Both the position numbers and the translations under genes were made by a program. Source: Mucilaginibacter sp. OK268 (GTDB lineage Bacteria > Bacteroidota > Bacteroidia > Sphingobacteriales > Sphingobacteriaceae). Taken from it: DNA of 64,000 nt. The stretch is taken from assembly GCF_900103125.1 (NCBI RefSeq), contig NZ_FNJV01000007.1, positions 248,001-312,000 on the forward strand, in the 5' to 3' direction. This document shows positions 1 through 10,079 of this stretch, piece by piece. Each line of letters opens with the position of its first letter. Position 1 is the stretch's first letter. The notes under the pieces are model-generated. The model did no database searches and had not been told where the DNA came from. It saw only the letters and a list, made by a program, of their open reading frames with translations.

Positions 1-988
1 GAGTTTTATCATCTCCGCCGCTGATATTAACGGCGTGGTTTTGCTGAAAACCGCTCCCTTTATACAAAAAGCCCTGCCAGTCGGTATTGGGATGTGTATC
101 CGGGTCGGTTTGATTTTTAAACAAGGTGATATCATTTTCTGTCCAGTAAGGGGTCTGACCTTCGTTTGCCAAAGCCTGGTTATATAAGGTGGCGGCTTGC
201 CATGAAGGTAAAAAATCGGGGAGATTAGTAGGTTTTTGCTTGCCCGCGTAAGCGTTATAATTTACCTGCATTCTACCGCTTTTACCCCGTTTGGTGGTAA
301 TCAGTATAACTCCGTTGGCAGCCCGGGATCCATATATCGCTGCCGAGGCCGCGTCTTTCAATACCGAAACCGATTGTACATCATTGGGGTTTACATCTGA
401 CAAATTGCCGATGATACCATCAATCACCACCATGGGAGTGCTGTTGTTCAGTGTACCAATACCACGGATATTAATGTTCCCGGTTGAGCCTGGCTGTCCG
501 CCGGTAGTGGTAACGGTAACGCCGGCCATGGTGCCCTGTAACGCATCGTTAAGGTTAGTAACGGGACGGTCCTGAAGTTCCTTTGCTCCAATTGCCGATA
601 CCGAGCCCGTAAGGTTTGCCTTTCTTTGAGTTCCATAGGCTACTACCACCACTTCGTTCAGATTCCTGGCTTTTTTGTCTTCGGTCATAGTCACATTTCC
701 ATCCCAGCTACCGATAACCTTTACTGTCTTCTTCTCATAACCCAAAAAGGAGAACACCAGGGTAGCATTTTCGGGCGCGTTGATTTTGTAAGATCCATTG
801 ACATCGGTAGTGGTGCCTTGCGTGGTGCCGACAAGACTAACGCTAACTGAGGGCATAGGCAAGCCTTGCTCATCTTTAACGTGACCCGAAATGGTTTTAA
901 GTTGTTGGGAAAAACTTTGTTGAAAGCTCAGCAGCAAAACACAGCAAAGCATAACAAGCCCCAATTTTTTAGGTACTCTTCTTTTCAT
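1..988 (-). CDS. SusC/RagA-type TonB-dependent outer-membrane receptor, N-terminal part
   Basis: The minus-strand frame is open from the ATG at 988 to the window edge, so the C-terminal barrel lies outside. The protein begins with a basic, hydrophobic signal peptide, then a carboxypeptidase-regulatory-like domain (start ISGHVKDEQGLPMPSV), then a TonB plug with the junction NEVVVVAYGTQRKANLTGSV and the SusC signature DAASAAIYGSRAANGVI. Unlike the other two SusC proteins in the window it lacks an STN domain, so sigma/anti-sigma signalling through it is not expected. The substrate is unknown; a SusD partner would lie beyond the left edge. Family assignment is certain. Confidence 0.93.
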   Translation of the reverse strand, partial: MKRRVPKKLGLVMLCCVLLLSFQQSFSQQLKTISGHVKDEQGLPMPSVSVSLVGTTQGTTTDVNGSYKINAPENATLVFSFLGYEKKTVKVIGSWDGNVTMTEDKKARNLNEVVVVAYGTQRKANLTGSVSAIGAKELQDRPVTNLNDALQGTMAGVTVTTTGGQPGSTGNINIRGIGTLNNSTPMVVIDGIIGNLSDVNPNDVQSVSVLKDAASAAIYGSRAANGVILITTKRGKSGRMQVNYNAYAGKQKPTNLPDFLPSWQAATLYNQALANEGQTPYWTENDITLFKNQTDPDTHPNTDWQGFLYKGSGFQQNHAVNISGGDDKT

Positions 989-1371
989 AATTGATTTTAA
1001 TTTATTGGTCTGTTCTGGTCTATTCTAAAATAAAAGTAGTAACTTTTTAGATACAAACAAATTTTTTTTTACGCTTTGGAATTTTACCCGATGAATCCAA
1101 CTACTGGAGCGGTATTTGACTGAGGTTTTTTGTATTAAAATGAAGAGAGGAGCTTGCGGATTATATATTTTCTGGCAGGGGAGTTTTAGGATAAGAAGGG
1201 ATTATGCTATGAATATTGGGTGATATTTTAAGTATTTCGTAAAACATCAGGTTAATATAACATCATCCAAAAGTTAGAAATTTGTAAGGATTTGTTAAAA
1301 TGAATAAAACCTTCATTATATTAGTTAAAAATTTATCACTATTAACATTATGAAACCTTGTTGCTGATTTA
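989..1371. other. AT-rich divergent intergenic region
   Basis: This 383-bp stretch separates the divergent SusC gene (start 988) and the ECF sigma gene (start 1372). It is AT-rich and has no convincing reading frame. It must hold the promoters of both flanking genes; I cannot assign their elements precisely, and I saw no strong dyad. Confidence 0.6.
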
Positions 1372-1938
1372 ATGAAAAGCGATATCCCGAAAACATATAC
1401 AGAGTTTGAGTTCAGACGGGTATTTGAGGAATACAACCGCCAGGTTTATGCCCAAGTTTACGCTTTAGCAAAATCACATTATGCAGCAGAGGAACTTACC
1501 CAGGAAATATTCATTAAAATTTGGCAGAACCGGGAAGTGTTAAATGGTGTAAAAAACCTGGACGGGTATATCTATACCATTGCCCGTAATTATTCATTAA
1601 ACTATTTAAGAAAAGCGGCCAGCGATATGCGGCTTACCAATTATTTAATGAAAGTTGCGGTGATCGGATGCAATGATACAGAATCAGCCTTGCAGGTATC
1701 CGAATATAAAAAACTGATCCATACGGCGGTGAGTAAACTATCGCCGCAACGCAGGTTGGTTTATGAACTAAGCAAAAACAACGATTTAAGTTATGACGAT
1801 ATCGCGTCTCAGTTAAATTTATCAAAACATACGGTCAAAAATCATTTGCTCTCGGCATTGGCCTCTATAAAAGGATATCTTACACAAAATGGTATCGATC
1901 CAACACTCATTCTTGTTTTTATACTCATCAAGTTATAA
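1372..1938 (+). CDS. ECF RNA polymerase sigma factor
   Basis: A 188-residue sigma-70 family protein of the Bacteroidetes ECF type. Region 2 lies at roughly residues 20-85 (ELTQEIFIKIWQNRE, then YIYTIARNYSLNYLRK). Region 4 with its helix-turn-helix is at about 125-170 (LSPQRRLVYELSK, then YDDIASQLNLSKHTVKNHL). The hydrophobic C-terminal tail (TLILVFILIKL) is common in this group. It is followed by a FecR-type anti-sigma gene and an STN-containing SusC receptor, the standard trans-envelope arrangement in which substrate binding at the receptor releases the sigma factor. It probably drives the 3.3-13.4 kb unit. The target promoter is not identified. Confidence 0.95.
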   Translation: MKSDIPKTYTEFEFRRVFEEYNRQVYAQVYALAKSHYAAEELTQEIFIKIWQNREVLNGVKNLDGYIYTIARNYSLNYLRKAASDMRLTNYLMKVAVIGCNDTESALQVSEYKKLIHTAVSKLSPQRRLVYELSKNNDLSYDDIASQLNLSKHTVKNHLLSALASIKGYLTQNGIDPTLILVFILIKL

Positions 1939-2137
1939 TTATCAAAAAGAATACGATTTTTGATAGGATTGCTATTTTTTTAATTTCACCAAAGAGAGAT
2001 TGTTGATAGGTTATATTCTGTATTTTAATGCAGGGTGGAATAACATTTTTAGAATGTTGTAATAAAAAAAATAAAATTTTCATTTTGCATTAGTCTGTTT
2101 GTGGATTTGCTGTGTCTTTAATGTAATCACACAGTTA

Positions 2138-3109
2138 ATGATGGATCATAAGCAAAGAAAATCATATTTATTAAGCCAATACATCAACAATGCCTGTACG
2201 CCGGAGGAATTTGATGAGTTGATGTTGGCGCTCAAAGCTTCTCCCAATAATAATGATTTTGATGAGGCCTTAAAACCCAATTGGGAAAGATCGGCACATT
2301 CCGAAATTGAAAGTAATTTAAACTGGACCGATATTTCTGCACGAATCAAAGAGAAAGCGCCGAAACGTTATAATACGGGTGTGTTGCTTAAATATGCTGC
2401 ATGTTTTGCGCTGGCGCTCATGATCTGTACCATCAGTTTTTATAAAAAGACAGCTACCGGTACACCATATTTAACCGCTCAGTCTTTACCTGCAAAAACC
2501 AAGGTGATCATTTTAGCCGATGGTACCCGGGTAACTTTGAATGCCAATAGTTCTTTACGTTATCCAGAAAAATTTAGTAAGGGGCAAAGAATTGTTTACC
2601 TAAAGGGCGAAGCTTATTTTGAAGTAGTACATGATACCAAGAAGCCATTTATCATTTATTCGGGCGCGTTAAAAACACAGGTTTTGGGTACATCCTTTAC
2701 TGTGAGCGCCTACAACGAGCAAAAGCCAAAGAAAGTAACTGTTTTAACGGGAAAAGTTGGGGTTATTGATCAAAGTAGTATGGCTCAGGCTATACTTACA
2801 CCCGGGCTATGTGCGGTAAGTGATCAAAAGAATCGGACCCTAACCGTTAGCCGGATGGCCGATCCCGCTGATGCTATTGCCTGGATGGATGATAAACTGA
2901 TGTTTGAAGATGCTACTCTGGCTGATGTAGCCACGGCGCTAAGCAATAAATATGCAGTGAACATTGAAATAGCCAATAAAGGTATAGCATCCAGACATAT
3001 TACGGCTATATTCCAGAATCAAGCCCTGCCCGATATTTTGAATGGTATTACCCGGCTTACGCATGCCAAATACCGCGTTAATAAAAATATATACACCCTA
3101 TTTCAGTAA
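2138..3109 (+). CDS. FecR-family anti-sigma factor
   Basis: An inner-membrane anti-sigma regulator with a cytoplasmic N-terminus (about residues 1-80), one transmembrane segment (YAACFALALMICTISFY), then the periplasmic FecR domain with the hallmark LADGTRVTLNANSSLRYP and GEAYFEVVHD. A C-terminal secretin/TonB-like domain contacts the receptor STN domain. The frame is open from 2099, but the ATG-ATG pair at 2138/2141 (MMDHKQRKS) fits the family N-terminus better, so 2138 was chosen. It sits between its ECF sigma factor and the SusC receptor and presumably relays the receptor signal. Confidence 0.93.
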   Translation: MMDHKQRKSYLLSQYINNACTPEEFDELMLALKASPNNNDFDEALKPNWERSAHSEIESNLNWTDISARIKEKAPKRYNTGVLLKYAACFALALMICTISFYKKTATGTPYLTAQSLPAKTKVIILADGTRVTLNANSSLRYPEKFSKGQRIVYLKGEAYFEVVHDTKKPFIIYSGALKTQVLGTSFTVSAYNEQKPKKVTVLTGKVGVIDQSSMAQAILTPGLCAVSDQKNRTLTVSRMADPADAIAWMDDKLMFEDATLADVATALSNKYAVNIEIANKGIASRHITAIFQNQALPDILNGITRLTHAKYRVNKNIYTLFQ

Positions 3110-3276
3110 ATAAACAGAATGATAACCTTTAAAACCGATTGCCTATAGAAATATACAACGACGATATAAAAAAAGGTTGAATGTGATTCCAGCACATCCA
3201 ACCCCACCGAGCTAAAGCTCAGATAATTCATAGCTCCCGTAAGGGCATTTAATCACTACAAATTTTCTTCAAATAT

Positions 3277-6200
3277 ATGACAAAAAACATATTGTCCTCT
3301 AATCGGCTGCGTAAAGCTGTCAACAGGATAGTCATAATTACAGGTTTTCTATCTATCTGTTTCTTCAAAACCAGCGCGGTCATCCACTCTATACAGGACT
3401 TAGACACTCCAATATCGCTAAAAGTGACAAACATGCCTGTAAAAAATGTACTAAAGCAAATAAATAAAGCAATTAAGCTCAGTTTTGTTTTTAGTAACGA
3501 AATAGTTACAGACCAAACAGTAACCATTGATGTAAAAAACGAAAAACTGAGTACGGTATTATTCAGGATATTTGATCCGTTGGGTATGTATTATCAATTA
3601 TCAGGTAATATGATCCTGATTGAAAAGAAACAGACCACTGCTATATCAGCAATGCAAAAAACCTTAGCCTTACAGATAACGGGCAGGGTTACTGATAACA
3701 CCGGAGCATTGCCGGGTGTAACCGTCAGAATTAAAGGTGCTGCGATTGCAACCAGCACAGGCACTGATGGCAGATACAGTATTAGCGTACCAGATGGTAA
3801 TACTGTACTCGTATTCTCCTCAATAGGGTACCTGACTCAGGAAATAGTAGTGGGTAACCGTAAAACTATCGATGTTAGGTTACAGGAAGAATCCAATAAA
3901 CTAAACGAGGTGGTTGTTACCGCGTTGGGTATATCGCGTCAGCGTAAGGCCCTGGCTTATTCTGTTACCGAAGTAAAAGGAGATGAATTTACACAAGCCC
4001 GTGAAAACAACGTAGCTAACGCGCTTACCGGTAAAGTAGCCGGTGTAAATGCTACCGGGTTATCAACCGGTCCGGGCGGATCAAGCCGGGTTATTATCCG
4101 TGGTAACGGCTCCCTGTCTGGTGGTAATCAACCACTGTATGTAATTAACGGTATGCCGCTTGAAAACTCCGTACCAGGTGGCAGCGCTACAACAAATGGC
4201 AGCGCCGGTAACGTTGACCGCGGTGATGGTATTGCTGGCATCAATCCGGATGATATTGAATCTATCAGTGTACTTAAAGGCGGTACAGCGGCAGCGCTTT
4301 ATGGCGCAAGAGCCGCTAACGGTGTTATATTGATCACCACCAAAAAAGGACGGGCGCAAAAAGGTATCGGTGTTGATTACAACTCATCCTATACGATGGA
4401 AACACCAGCTGTTTTCCCCGATTGGCAATATGAATATGGCCAGGGCGATAATGGTGTTAAACCAACCACACAAGGCGAGGCTATACAAACAGGTCGCCGG
4501 TCTTTCGGTGCCAAAATTGATGGTTCTCCTTACGTTGCGGCCGATGGCTTGACCCATCCTTACAGTGCGCAGAAGGACAATATCAAAAACTTTTATCAAA
4601 CAGGTAATACACTCACCAATACCCTAGCATTTACAGGTGGTAATGAAGCCGTTACCTATCGCTTTTCAGCCTCCGACCTGAATAGTAAAAGTATTTTACC
4701 GAATACCAACTATAATCGTAAAACGGGTAACCTGAGTGTTAACGGTAAATTGGGTAAACGGATTAATATAGAAGCCCTGGCGCAATATAATGTGGAGAAA
4801 GCTAACAACAGAACCACAGCAGGTGATGCTTTAGGCAATCCTAACTGGACACCGTATATGATTGCCAATACTGCCGATATCAGATGGCTAAAACCAGGTT
4901 ATGATGCCAATGGTAATGAGATTGCCTGGAACGATGCTTCTATTGCCAGTAATAGTTACTTTGTAGCCAACAAGTTCAAAGAAAATGATTCGAAGGATCG
5001 TTTTATTGGCCAGGCCGGTATTACCTATGAGATAGTTAAAAATCTATCATTAAAAGGAGTTGTAAGTCGCGATTTTTATTATTACAACTATAAATATATA
5101 CTGCCAACCGGAACACTGTATGTACCAAACGGTCAGTATAATGAACTAAAAGTTGATGCTTCTGAAACCAACGGTTTATTAACGCTTAACTATAATGGTA
5201 AAGTAACCAATGATTTTGCTTTAACCGCTTTTGTTGGCGCCAACCAGCAACGGTCTGTTTATAATGAAAGCAATATCACGGGGAGCAATTACATTATCCC
5301 TTATTTCTACAGCTCAACCAACCTTTCAACCATTTCTACAACGCCAAAAAATAATAAAACGGCTATCAATTCATTGATGGGCTCGGCCGATATTGGGTAT
5401 AAGAATTTTGCTTACTTAACGGTTACCGGTCGCCAGGATTGGTTCTCTACCTTAAGCCCAAAAAACAACAGTCTCTTTTATCCTTCAGTAGGTGGTAGCT
5501 TTGTGCTTTCGGAGGCGTTTAAATTGCCACAGGTAATAAACTACGCCAAGTTAAGGGCCTCATTTGCACAGGTAGGCGGCGGTGCGCCTGATCCATACCA
5601 AATTAACCAGGCATTTACTATGGTGCCAAGTTCGGGGCAGCCAATACAAAACGTTTCCAGTACAACCATCTCTAATTCTACACTTCGCCCTTATACATCC
5701 ACTACAACAGAGGCAGGTATCGAGGCCAAATTGTTTAATAGCCGTTTAAGCTTCGACGTAACCCTGTATGATCGTAAAACCACCAATGATATTGTTTCTA
5801 CAGCTATATCCGGAACCACAGGCTACAACAACGTAGTTTTAAATGTAGGCGAACTAAGCAATAAGGGTATCGAGGTATTGTTAAGTGGTACGCCAGTAAA
5901 AACAGGCAACTTCAGCTGGAATACCAGTTATAACTTTGCCTATAACAAAAATGAAGTGGTAAGACTGGCCGCCGGGCTCGATCAGATCCAGATGGCTTCA
6001 TCTGTTAATGGCTGGGCGTATATCAACAATATTGTTGGCCAGTCATACGGTTCCATAGTAGGTACCCGTATCCTGAAAAATGCCGCCGGTCAAACTGTAT
6101 TTAATGCTACTACTGGTTTACCCGTTGCAACGGGCCTGCAAACTTTAGGCAAGGGCGTGGCACCAATAACCATGGGCTGGTCAAATGATTTTCGCTACAA

Positions 6201-6681
6201 GAGATTCTCCTTAAATGTATTGGTTGACGGCAAATTTGGTAATAAGATATTCTCGTTGATGGAGGTTTATGGTACCCGTTTAGGTTTAATGAAAACAACC
6301 TTGCCGGGTAGGGAAAATGGCTTGCAGTTGAGTGGTGTCGACCAGGCTGGTAATCCATATTCCAGAACAGTGCCGATATCAAACCTGCGTAGCTATTATG
6401 ATAACTACAAATCCTATTCTGAGCTGTTTTTGCACGATGGCGGTTTTGTAAAACTTCGTCAGGTTATATTCAGCTACAATATCCCTGCTGATCTCCTGAA
6501 AGCCATCAACGTACAAAATGCCTCTATCTCATTTGTCGCACGTAACCTGCTAACCATTTATAAGCAGACGGATAATTTCGATCCGGAGTCAAGCTTTACC
6601 AATGGCTCAAGTCAGGGTTTTGAATCTTTCGGATTACCCAGAACAAGAAGCTATGGATTAAACCTAATGGTTAAATTTTAA
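3277..6681 (+). CDS. SusC-type TonB-dependent transducer receptor with STN domain
   Basis: A 1134-residue outer-membrane receptor. After the signal peptide comes an STN domain (about residues 45-115, from DTPISLKVTNMPVKNVL), the part that signals to FecR. Then a carboxypeptidase-regulatory-like domain (ITGRVTDNTGALPGVTV), a TonB plug with NEVVVTALGISRQRKALAYS and GGTAAALYGARAANGVI, and a long beta-barrel ending GLNLMVKF with a terminal aromatic residue. It is followed after 18 bp by its SusD partner. The downstream genes suggest the cargo is an acylated amino or sugar-acid compound rather than a large glycan, but that is inference. Confidence 0.95.
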   Translation: MTKNILSSNRLRKAVNRIVIITGFLSICFFKTSAVIHSIQDLDTPISLKVTNMPVKNVLKQINKAIKLSFVFSNEIVTDQTVTIDVKNEKLSTVLFRIFDPLGMYYQLSGNMILIEKKQTTAISAMQKTLALQITGRVTDNTGALPGVTVRIKGAAIATSTGTDGRYSISVPDGNTVLVFSSIGYLTQEIVVGNRKTIDVRLQEESNKLNEVVVTALGISRQRKALAYSVTEVKGDEFTQARENNVANALTGKVAGVNATGLSTGPGGSSRVIIRGNGSLSGGNQPLYVINGMPLENSVPGGSATTNGSAGNVDRGDGIAGINPDDIESISVLKGGTAAALYGARAANGVILITTKKGRAQKGIGVDYNSSYTMETPAVFPDWQYEYGQGDNGVKPTTQGEAIQTGRRSFGAKIDGSPYVAADGLTHPYSAQKDNIKNFYQTGNTLTNTLAFTGGNEAVTYRFSASDLNSKSILPNTNYNRKTGNLSVNGKLGKRINIEALAQYNVEKANNRTTAGDALGNPNWTPYMIANTADIRWLKPGYDANGNEIAWNDASIASNSYFVANKFKENDSKDRFIGQAGITYEIVKNLSLKGVVSRDFYYYNYKYILPTGTLYVPNGQYNELKVDASETNGLLTLNYNGKVTNDFALTAFVGANQQRSVYNESNITGSNYIIPYFYSSTNLSTISTTPKNNKTAINSLMGSADIGYKNFAYLTVTGRQDWFSTLSPKNNSLFYPSVGGSFVLSEAFKLPQVINYAKLRASFAQVGGGAPDPYQINQAFTMVPSSGQPIQNVSSTTISNSTLRPYTSTTTEAGIEAKLFNSRLSFDVTLYDRKTTNDIVSTAISGTTGYNNVVLNVGELSNKGIEVLLSGTPVKTGNFSWNTSYNFAYNKNEVVRLAAGLDQIQMASSVNGWAYINNIVGQSYGSIVGTRILKNAAGQTVFNATTGLPVATGLQTLGKGVAPITMGWSNDFRYKRFSLNVLVDGKFGNKIFSLMEVYGTRLGLMKTTLPGRENGLQLSGVDQAGNPYSRTVPISNLRSYYDNYKSYSELFLHDGGFVKLRQVIFSYNIPADLLKAINVQNASISFVARNLLTIYKQTDNFDPESSFTNGSSQGFESFGLPRTRSYGLNLMVKF

Positions 6682-6699
6682 TTCAGAAAAACCACCATC

Positions 6700-8235
6700 A
6701 TGAAAAAATATTTTATCCCCAAATTGATAGTCTTACTATTGATTGCCTGCATCGGCCTGCAAGGGTGCGACAAAAACTTTGAGGCGATCAATACCAATCC
6801 CAACTCATCTGCCAATCCTACACCTGCTTTCGTATTTACCAAGGCCGTGTTGGATGGAGCAGGTGATGTGCAGGTACTGCTCCAGGGTACCATGCAATAT
6901 ACCACCAGCTATAATGATGTGGCAGGTTTTGGCGCAAAGTATGTGCTGAGCCAAAGCTCACAATCATGGGTAGTATTTAACACCGCCTATCCAAAAGAGA
7001 TCAATGAGGTCTCGCAGGTAATTACCTCAGTTAAAGCGAATCCTGATCAGGTTAATTTGTTGGCAGCAGCCAGGATATGGCGAGCTTACTGCTTTAGCCG
7101 CATCACAGATCTGTACGGAGATATTCCATATTCTCAGGCAGGCAAAGGATATACCGATGCGATTTATATGCCGGTGTATGATGAGCAAAAGAATATCTAT
7201 GCCGATATGTTAAAAGAACTGGACGAGGCAGCTGCCTCTTTTAATGCCGCTAAACCAACATTTGGCGCTGCTGATCTGATCTATGCAGGCGATGTAAATA
7301 AATGGAAAAAGTTTGCCTACTCGCTGATGCTGCGCTGTGCCATGCGCATGACCAAAGTAGATATTGCCGGTGCCGAAACCTGGGCAAAAAAGGCTATCGC
7401 TGGTGGGGTGATCACTGCGGATGTAGATATTGCCAAAGTAAGTGGTTATGTTTCTGCTGGTCAGGATATTAACAAAAATCCACTTGCCCTCAATATGCTT
7501 AATGCTGATTTTATAGGTGCAAATGGTACATCCAATCCGGAAGGCGGCAAATATCAGGATGTGTTTATTAACTATTTAAAAACCAATAATGACCCCCGCC
7601 TGGCGGCCGTTTCTGTGGTTTGGTTAAATAAAGTTGCAGATACCACAGCAGCGATACAAAAAGGCATGTCATCAAGCCTGAGCGCTAAACCTGCCGATGC
7701 TGTGTTTGTAACTTATTCGGAGCCCAACCCCAATACTATTTTACAACTAAATAGCCCATACCTGTTGCTTACCAATGCCGAAACCAACTTTTTGCTGGCC
7801 GAGGCCGCGTTACGTGGTTGGTACACCGCATCAAGTACAAGTAGTTTATATGAGAATGGCATCAGTGCGTCTATGCGTCAATGGGCATTGTTTGGCTCAC
7901 AAGGTGTTATCAGCAGTAATCAGATCCAAACTTACCTCAGCTATCACCGGCTAAATACTACAGGCTCATTCAGTGCGCAAATGGAGCAGATCTATACGCA
8001 ATTCTGGGTTGGGGTATTTCCTAACTCACAAGAAGTATTTGCGAGCTACAGGCGTACCGGTTACCCGGCACTGGTGCCTAATAATTATGTGGGTAACGCT
8101 ACAGGAGGCAAAATATTCAGGCGGATGCTGTATCCAACTACCGAGCAAAATTTAAATAAAGCTAATTATAACGCGGCCATCGCCCGTCAGGGTCCTGATG
8201 ATTTCCTGACCCGCATGTGGTGGGATCGTCCTTAA
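6700..8235 (+). CDS. SusD/RagB-type nutrient-binding outer-membrane lipoprotein
   Basis: A 511-residue lipoprotein with a lipobox ending in LQGC at about residues 20-23, followed by CDKNFEAINTNPNSS, typical of the SusD-like_2 subgroup. The fold is helical with TPR-type repeats, for example LLAAARIWRAYCFSRITDLYGDIP shortened here to its core ITDLYGDIPYSQAG. The C-terminus contains the family signature RRMLYPTTEQNLNKANYNAA. It forms the lid over the SusC channel encoded 18 bp upstream and helps choose the substrate. It is co-transcribed with the exported enzymes downstream. Confidence 0.95.
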   Translation: MKKYFIPKLIVLLLIACIGLQGCDKNFEAINTNPNSSANPTPAFVFTKAVLDGAGDVQVLLQGTMQYTTSYNDVAGFGAKYVLSQSSQSWVVFNTAYPKEINEVSQVITSVKANPDQVNLLAAARIWRAYCFSRITDLYGDIPYSQAGKGYTDAIYMPVYDEQKNIYADMLKELDEAAASFNAAKPTFGAADLIYAGDVNKWKKFAYSLMLRCAMRMTKVDIAGAETWAKKAIAGGVITADVDIAKVSGYVSAGQDINKNPLALNMLNADFIGANGTSNPEGGKYQDVFINYLKTNNDPRLAAVSVVWLNKVADTTAAIQKGMSSSLSAKPADAVFVTYSEPNPNTILQLNSPYLLLTNAETNFLLAEAALRGWYTASSTSSLYENGISASMRQWALFGSQGVISSNQIQTYLSYHRLNTTGSFSAQMEQIYTQFWVGVFPNSQEVFASYRRTGYPALVPNNYVGNATGGKIFRRMLYPTTEQNLNKANYNAAIARQGPDDFLTRMWWDRP

Positions 8236-8289
8236 TACCCGGCATTATTTACAATTAAAATTATACATAACCTAAAAAACAACATAACC

Positions 8290-8745
8290 ATGGAAAGAAG
8301 ATCGATCTTAAAAAAACTGCTGGCTTCGGCGGCAGGCATTTCAATATTTGGCTTTGCAAAAGCTGGTGTTGTAAGCAACAACGAAAAAGAAGTAAACAAT
8401 ATTACCAAACACCAGGATGTACCCCTGTTTTCGGGTTCGACCAAATTGGGCAATATGATTTTTGTAGCCGGTAAAGGGGCTCATGTGGAACCCTTCGAGA
8501 TCAAAGCACATACCGAGATTGTATTGCAGGAGTTGGAGAAAGAATTGAAAAAAGCAGGCTCATCAATGGAAAAGGTATTAAAAGTCACCGTTTTTCTGAA
8601 TGATATTGCCGATTACCAGGGCATGAATGATGTTTACAAGGGCAGGTTTGGTAAAAATCCGCCGGTACGCACAACCGTAGCTGTAGCTAAAGGCGGCGTA
8701 CCCGGAAACTCCCTGGTTGAAATGGATTGTATCGCTTACATATAA
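8290..8745 (+). CDS. Exported RidA-family (YjgF/UK114) imine deaminase
   Basis: A 151-residue RidA protein preceded by a twin-arginine-like leader (MERRSILKKLLASAAG, then a hydrophobic stretch ending FAKAG). The RidA fold occupies about residues 40-151. The conserved arginine that binds the substrate carboxylate is at residue 127 in NPPVRTTVAVAK, and the terminal EMDCIAYI is typical. RidA enzymes hydrolyse 2-aminoacrylate-type enamines and imines released by PLP enzymes to 2-oxo acids and ammonia. Here the gene directly precedes a PLP-enzyme gene with the same kind of leader, which supports a catabolic role outside the cytoplasm. An exported RidA is unusual; Tat use is inferred from the leader only. 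Confidence 0.9.
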   Translation: MERRSILKKLLASAAGISIFGFAKAGVVSNNEKEVNNITKHQDVPLFSGSTKLGNMIFVAGKGAHVEPFEIKAHTEIVLQELEKELKKAGSSMEKVLKVTVFLNDIADYQGMNDVYKGRFGKNPPVRTTVAVAKGGVPGNSLVEMDCIAYI

Positions 8746-8763
8746 AAAATTACACAGCTTTAT

Positions 8764-9975
8764 ATGAAACGCAGAGATATATTAAAAGGCCTTACTATAC
8801 TTCCCCTAACCAGCGGATTGATAGGCAAAGCGGCCTCTTTACATACACATACTACCACTAAACCCGTGCCCAAACGCGACTTTTTTAAGGAACTTGATGT
8901 TACCCCGGTTATAAACGCCGGGGTAACCATGACCTTTTTATCAGGCTCGCTGATGTTGCCGGAGGTGCTGGAGGCTATTAATTCAACTTCGCATGACTTT
9001 GCCAATATGTACGAGCTGCAGGATAAGGTAGGAGGTAAGATAGCAGAAATGCTGCACGTAGAAGCAGCCATGGTAACCTCAGGTGCTTCATGCGCCATAG
9101 TTTTAGGTACAGCTGCTGCCATAACGGGTACTAACCAGGAAAAAATAAAGCAGCTGCCTAATTTGCCCGGCCCCCGGCCCGAAGTTATTATGCAGAAAAC
9201 GCACCGCTACCTGTTTGACCAGGCGGTAAGTACCACAGGCGCTAAAATTATTGAGGTTGATGGACCCGAGGGTATGGAAAATGCTATCAACAGCAATACG
9301 GTAATGGCGCTGTTTTTTAATGCCAGCGAAAAGAAAAGCAGTATTACACACGAGGAGTTTGTAAAAATAGCTAAGAAACACAACATCCCTACATTTATTG
9401 ATGCCGCGGCAGACGTGCCGCCGGTTGAGAACCTGTTTAAGTTTCAAAAAATGGGCTTCGACCTGATAACTTTTTCGGGTGGTAAAATGATCCACGGGCC
9501 TCAAAGCGCCGGTTTATTATTTGGCCGGAAAGATCTGATCACCGCGGCCAGGCTCAACCACAGCCCTAATGAAGCGCCGATCGGCAGACCTATGAAGGTA
9601 AATAAAGAGGAAATGTTCGGCATGTACGCGGCCTTAAAAGCCTATCTGGAAAAAGATCATCATAAAGAATGGGACGACTGGCTGCAACGAGCGAAGCGTA
9701 TAGGTAACACGCTGGAAACAGTTTCGACCGTGAAAACCGAGGTAGTTGTAAACCCCGGGCCGGCCAATGCTTTTCCAAGCTTAAATGTTACCTGGGATCA
9801 AACCAAAATAAAAACTAACCCGAAGGATGTACTCGTCGCCCTCAAAAGCGGCACGCCAAGTATAGTTGCCAACAGGCATGAAGACGCGTTGATCATTGGA
9901 GTGGTGCTGTTACGGCCCGACCAGATCGATGTAGTTGCCGGTCGTGTAAAGGCCATTTTACAACAGGCGGTTTAA
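8764..9975 (+). CDS. Exported SelA-like PLP-dependent enzyme (probable ammonia-lyase type)
   Basis: A 403-residue fold-type I PLP protein of the SelA-like family that includes D-glucosaminate-6-phosphate ammonia-lyase. The leader MKRRDILKGLTILPL carries twin arginines and matches the RR-x-ILK pattern of the RidA gene just upstream. The PLP-binding lysine is predicted at residue 241 in FSGGKMIHGPQSAG. The aspartate contacting the pyridine nitrogen is probably in FIDAAADVPP, and MVTSGASCAIVLGTAA forms the cofactor phosphate cup. Neighbours (RidA, deacylase, RraA-fold protein) suggest amino-acid elimination giving an enamine. A periplasmic PLP enzyme is rare because folding with cofactor must precede export, which fits Tat. 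Confidence 0.88.
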   Translation: MKRRDILKGLTILPLTSGLIGKAASLHTHTTTKPVPKRDFFKELDVTPVINAGVTMTFLSGSLMLPEVLEAINSTSHDFANMYELQDKVGGKIAEMLHVEAAMVTSGASCAIVLGTAAAITGTNQEKIKQLPNLPGPRPEVIMQKTHRYLFDQAVSTTGAKIIEVDGPEGMENAINSNTVMALFFNASEKKSSITHEEFVKIAKKHNIPTFIDAAADVPPVENLFKFQKMGFDLITFSGGKMIHGPQSAGLLFGRKDLITAARLNHSPNEAPIGRPMKVNKEEMFGMYAALKAYLEKDHHKEWDDWLQRAKRIGNTLETVSTVKTEVVVNPGPANAFPSLNVTWDQTKIKTNPKDVLVALKSGTPSIVANRHEDALIIGVVLLRPDQIDVVAGRVKAILQQAV

Positions 9976-10079
9976 GCTGATTTACATTTATTTATTGCTT
10001 TACAGTGTAGGTTTTTTACGCTGACAGGATAACTATTACCCCAGGTTTCCTGCATTAATTGAATTAAAAATGATTTGAA

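Noticed and set aside
3110..3276. Short palindrome GAGCTAAAGCTC between FecR and SusC
   Set aside because: The stem is too short and lacks a T run; it was not called a terminator or operator.
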